Source: Arbacia lixula (taxonomy: Eukaryota > Echinodermata > Echinoidea > Arbacioida > Arbaciidae). From it: DNA of 64,000 bases. The notes under the pieces are model-generated. The model had not been told where the DNA came from and ran no database searches. It worked only from the letters and a program-made list of their open reading frames with translations. A program made the position numbers and the translations under genes. The stretch is from the NCBI GenBank assembly GCA_963669155.1, contig OZ022581.1, positions 745,157-809,156 on the forward strand. The letters are read 5' to 3'. This document shows positions 63,005 to 64,000 of the stretch, piece by piece; positions within the stretch are counted from its first letter, which is position 1, and every line of letters begins with the position of its first letter.

Positions 63005-63224
63005 CAATTTACAAAGAAATTTTAGGCATACACCCAGTAGTGAGGATAGCGTGCTCCATCCTGTAAATGAACGAAAAACAAGTCAGACAAAAATCTTTTG
63101 ATCCTGCAGTCTACTGTTTACCGGGCAGCGACTTAACCACGCAAGCTATTTCTAGTTCATGGGTCAAGACATCAAGACGGTATCCTTACTACTGGGTGTA
63201 TGCCTAAAATTTCTTTGTAAATTG
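63005..63224. mobile_element. 220-bp MITE with 44-bp terminal inverted repeats
   Basis: The left arm 63005-63048 (CAATTTACAAAGAAATTTTA then GGCATACACCCAGTAGTGAGG) is matched by the right arm 63181-63224 with one mismatch. The 132-nt centre, on the minus strand, has TAGCTTGCGTGGTTAAG and then GCAGGATCAAAAG, faintly like tRNA A and B boxes. It is inserted in an intron of the Cys-rich gene; the ACAG|GATGGAGCACGC at its inner edge looks like an exon start but leads to a stop. Confidence 0.8.
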
Positions 63225-63510
63225 AAATTATCCCAGAAAGCCTTTTCACTAAAATCTAGACAACTAACAATGTTAGTGAAAATGTTTTGATACTGATATG
63301 TAATGGTAACAATAATGACTAGAAACAGTATAGCGTTTTATATCATAATAACTATAAGCCTTTCCCCAGAGTCTTGTCTATCAAACCTTTGTCTAAGATT
63401 CATGATCTGGACATGCTATATTTCCATATAAAGTAATATTATAGATCATATAACATAATATTGCAAAAGGAAGGGGAAAAAGCATGTATAACAATGATAT
63501 GCATGACTAC

Positions 63511-63934
63511 CTTGTCTAACCCAAGCCGGAGTGGTAGGTCAGTGGTTCTGACAACACCATCGTTCCTCTCCCTCGCCTCCCACCCCTCCTTGGCATTCCG
63601 CCCATTGATGTACAGTTCCTGGCCTGGATGATGGGGGGCGAGACCAGACCCCTGAGGGTGGCGGTGTACCCCCTTACTCCCCACTCCACTCCCTCCCTGC
63701 TTGCCTGGGGTGTGGTGGTGGGGGGTGTGGTGGTGGGGAGTGTGGTGGTGGGGAGTGTGGTGGTGGGGAGTGTGGTGGTAGGTGGTGGGGCTCCTTCGCT
63801 GCCTGATGGCTACGGCTGAGGAGGTGGTGGAGGAGGAGGAGGAGGGGGGTCTAGATGCTGGTGGGCGTCGGCCATTGAAGGAGGTTGGCTGGTGGTGGGG
63901 TTGGTGCTGGGTGGACCGGATTGATGATTTAACA
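63511..63934 (-). CDS. Uncharacterised Cys-rich protein, upstream exon (5' edge uncertain)
   Basis: The donor GACAAG|GTAGTC (63511/63510) closes an open frame of about 141 codons. The end is well formed: PGQELYINGRNAKEGWEARE, RNDGVVRTTDLPLRLGLDK. Upstream it becomes low-complexity: Ser/Thr/Pro-rich, then (HHHTP)5 encoded by a 15-bp minisatellite (63705-63785). The acceptor is either ACACATAG (exon to 63934) or CATCCAG (to 63943); both give the same phase and an in-frame TAA lies just beyond, near 63974. The N terminus of the gene is outside the window. Confidence 0.5.
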
Positions 63935-64000
63935 CTATGTGTGCTGGATGGATGGCAAAACGCAGAACATAGTTAACAAGGATATCAAACTGTACAATGT

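Noticed and set aside
63029..63062. Exon-like ACAG|GATGGAGCACGCTATCCTCAC on the minus strand
   Set aside because: The frame ends at a stop inside the MITE inverted repeat and has no donor; it is the inner edge of the element at 63005-63224.
63080..63160. tRNA gene in the centre of the 220-bp MITE
   Set aside because: Only partial A-box and weak B-box resemblance; no cloverleaf could be drawn, so it is not annotated as a tRNA.

Overview
The window is animal nuclear DNA. Genes are split by many GT-AG introns with intact reading phase across the joins. Coding exons lie in AT-rich sequence full of very long (GT)n, (GA)n and (TC)n tracts, short foldback elements and minisatellites. The architecture, with a metazoan PRPF4B and a mitochondrial BolA3, suits a marine invertebrate deuterostome, most likely an echinoderm such as a sea urchin. 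That placement is inferred from texture and gene content, not proven. No bacterial, viral or CRISPR feature was seen, and no complete tRNA or rRNA gene was recognised.

Four protein genes were assembled by matching splice phase. (1) On the minus strand, two exons (7628-7909 and 1-564) of a TLC-domain membrane protein join across a 7 kb intron; both ends of the gene are outside what could be traced. (2) On the minus strand, a complete four-exon BOLA3 (27844 down to 20107; 111 residues) encodes a mitochondrial [4Fe-4S] cluster delivery factor. (3) On the plus strand, a complete PRPF4B (PRP4 kinase) has 13 exons from 28791 to 42119 and about 1,101 residues: a Lys/Arg/Ser-rich N-terminal half, an acidic linker and a C-terminal dual-specificity kinase domain. 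It is arranged head-to-head with BOLA3, with 946 bp between the two ATGs. (4) On the minus strand, the C-terminal six exons (63934 down to 55828) belong to a Cys-rich, acidic and RxxSA-motif protein that I do not recognise. Two further open, splice-bounded segments (19246-19432 minus and 47202-47360 plus) may be exons of unknown genes.

The rest is accessory DNA. The 7.9-19 kb region is mainly microsatellite and MITE-rich. The 18-26 kb region holds TTAA-type MITEs and purine tracts inside or beside BOLA3. PRPF4B introns carry a short pogo/mariner-like element and a 205-bp tandem duplication. Downstream of PRPF4B (45.2-46.6 kb) is a 157-bp tandem array in which every unit carries a cluster of AGGTCA nuclear-receptor half-sites (perfect DR1 plus DR4). 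The 50-55 kb region holds a GAT repeat, a 43-bp minisatellite, a 216-bp foldback element and a Tc1-like MITE. The fourth gene has a 2.3 kb array of 48-bp units in one intron, with an internal 666-bp higher-order duplication, and two more foldback elements in another intron.

No clear new biological system is evident. The observations most worth checking are the hormone-receptor-site array, the unrecognised Cys-rich gene, the 48-bp array and the nested MITE cluster.
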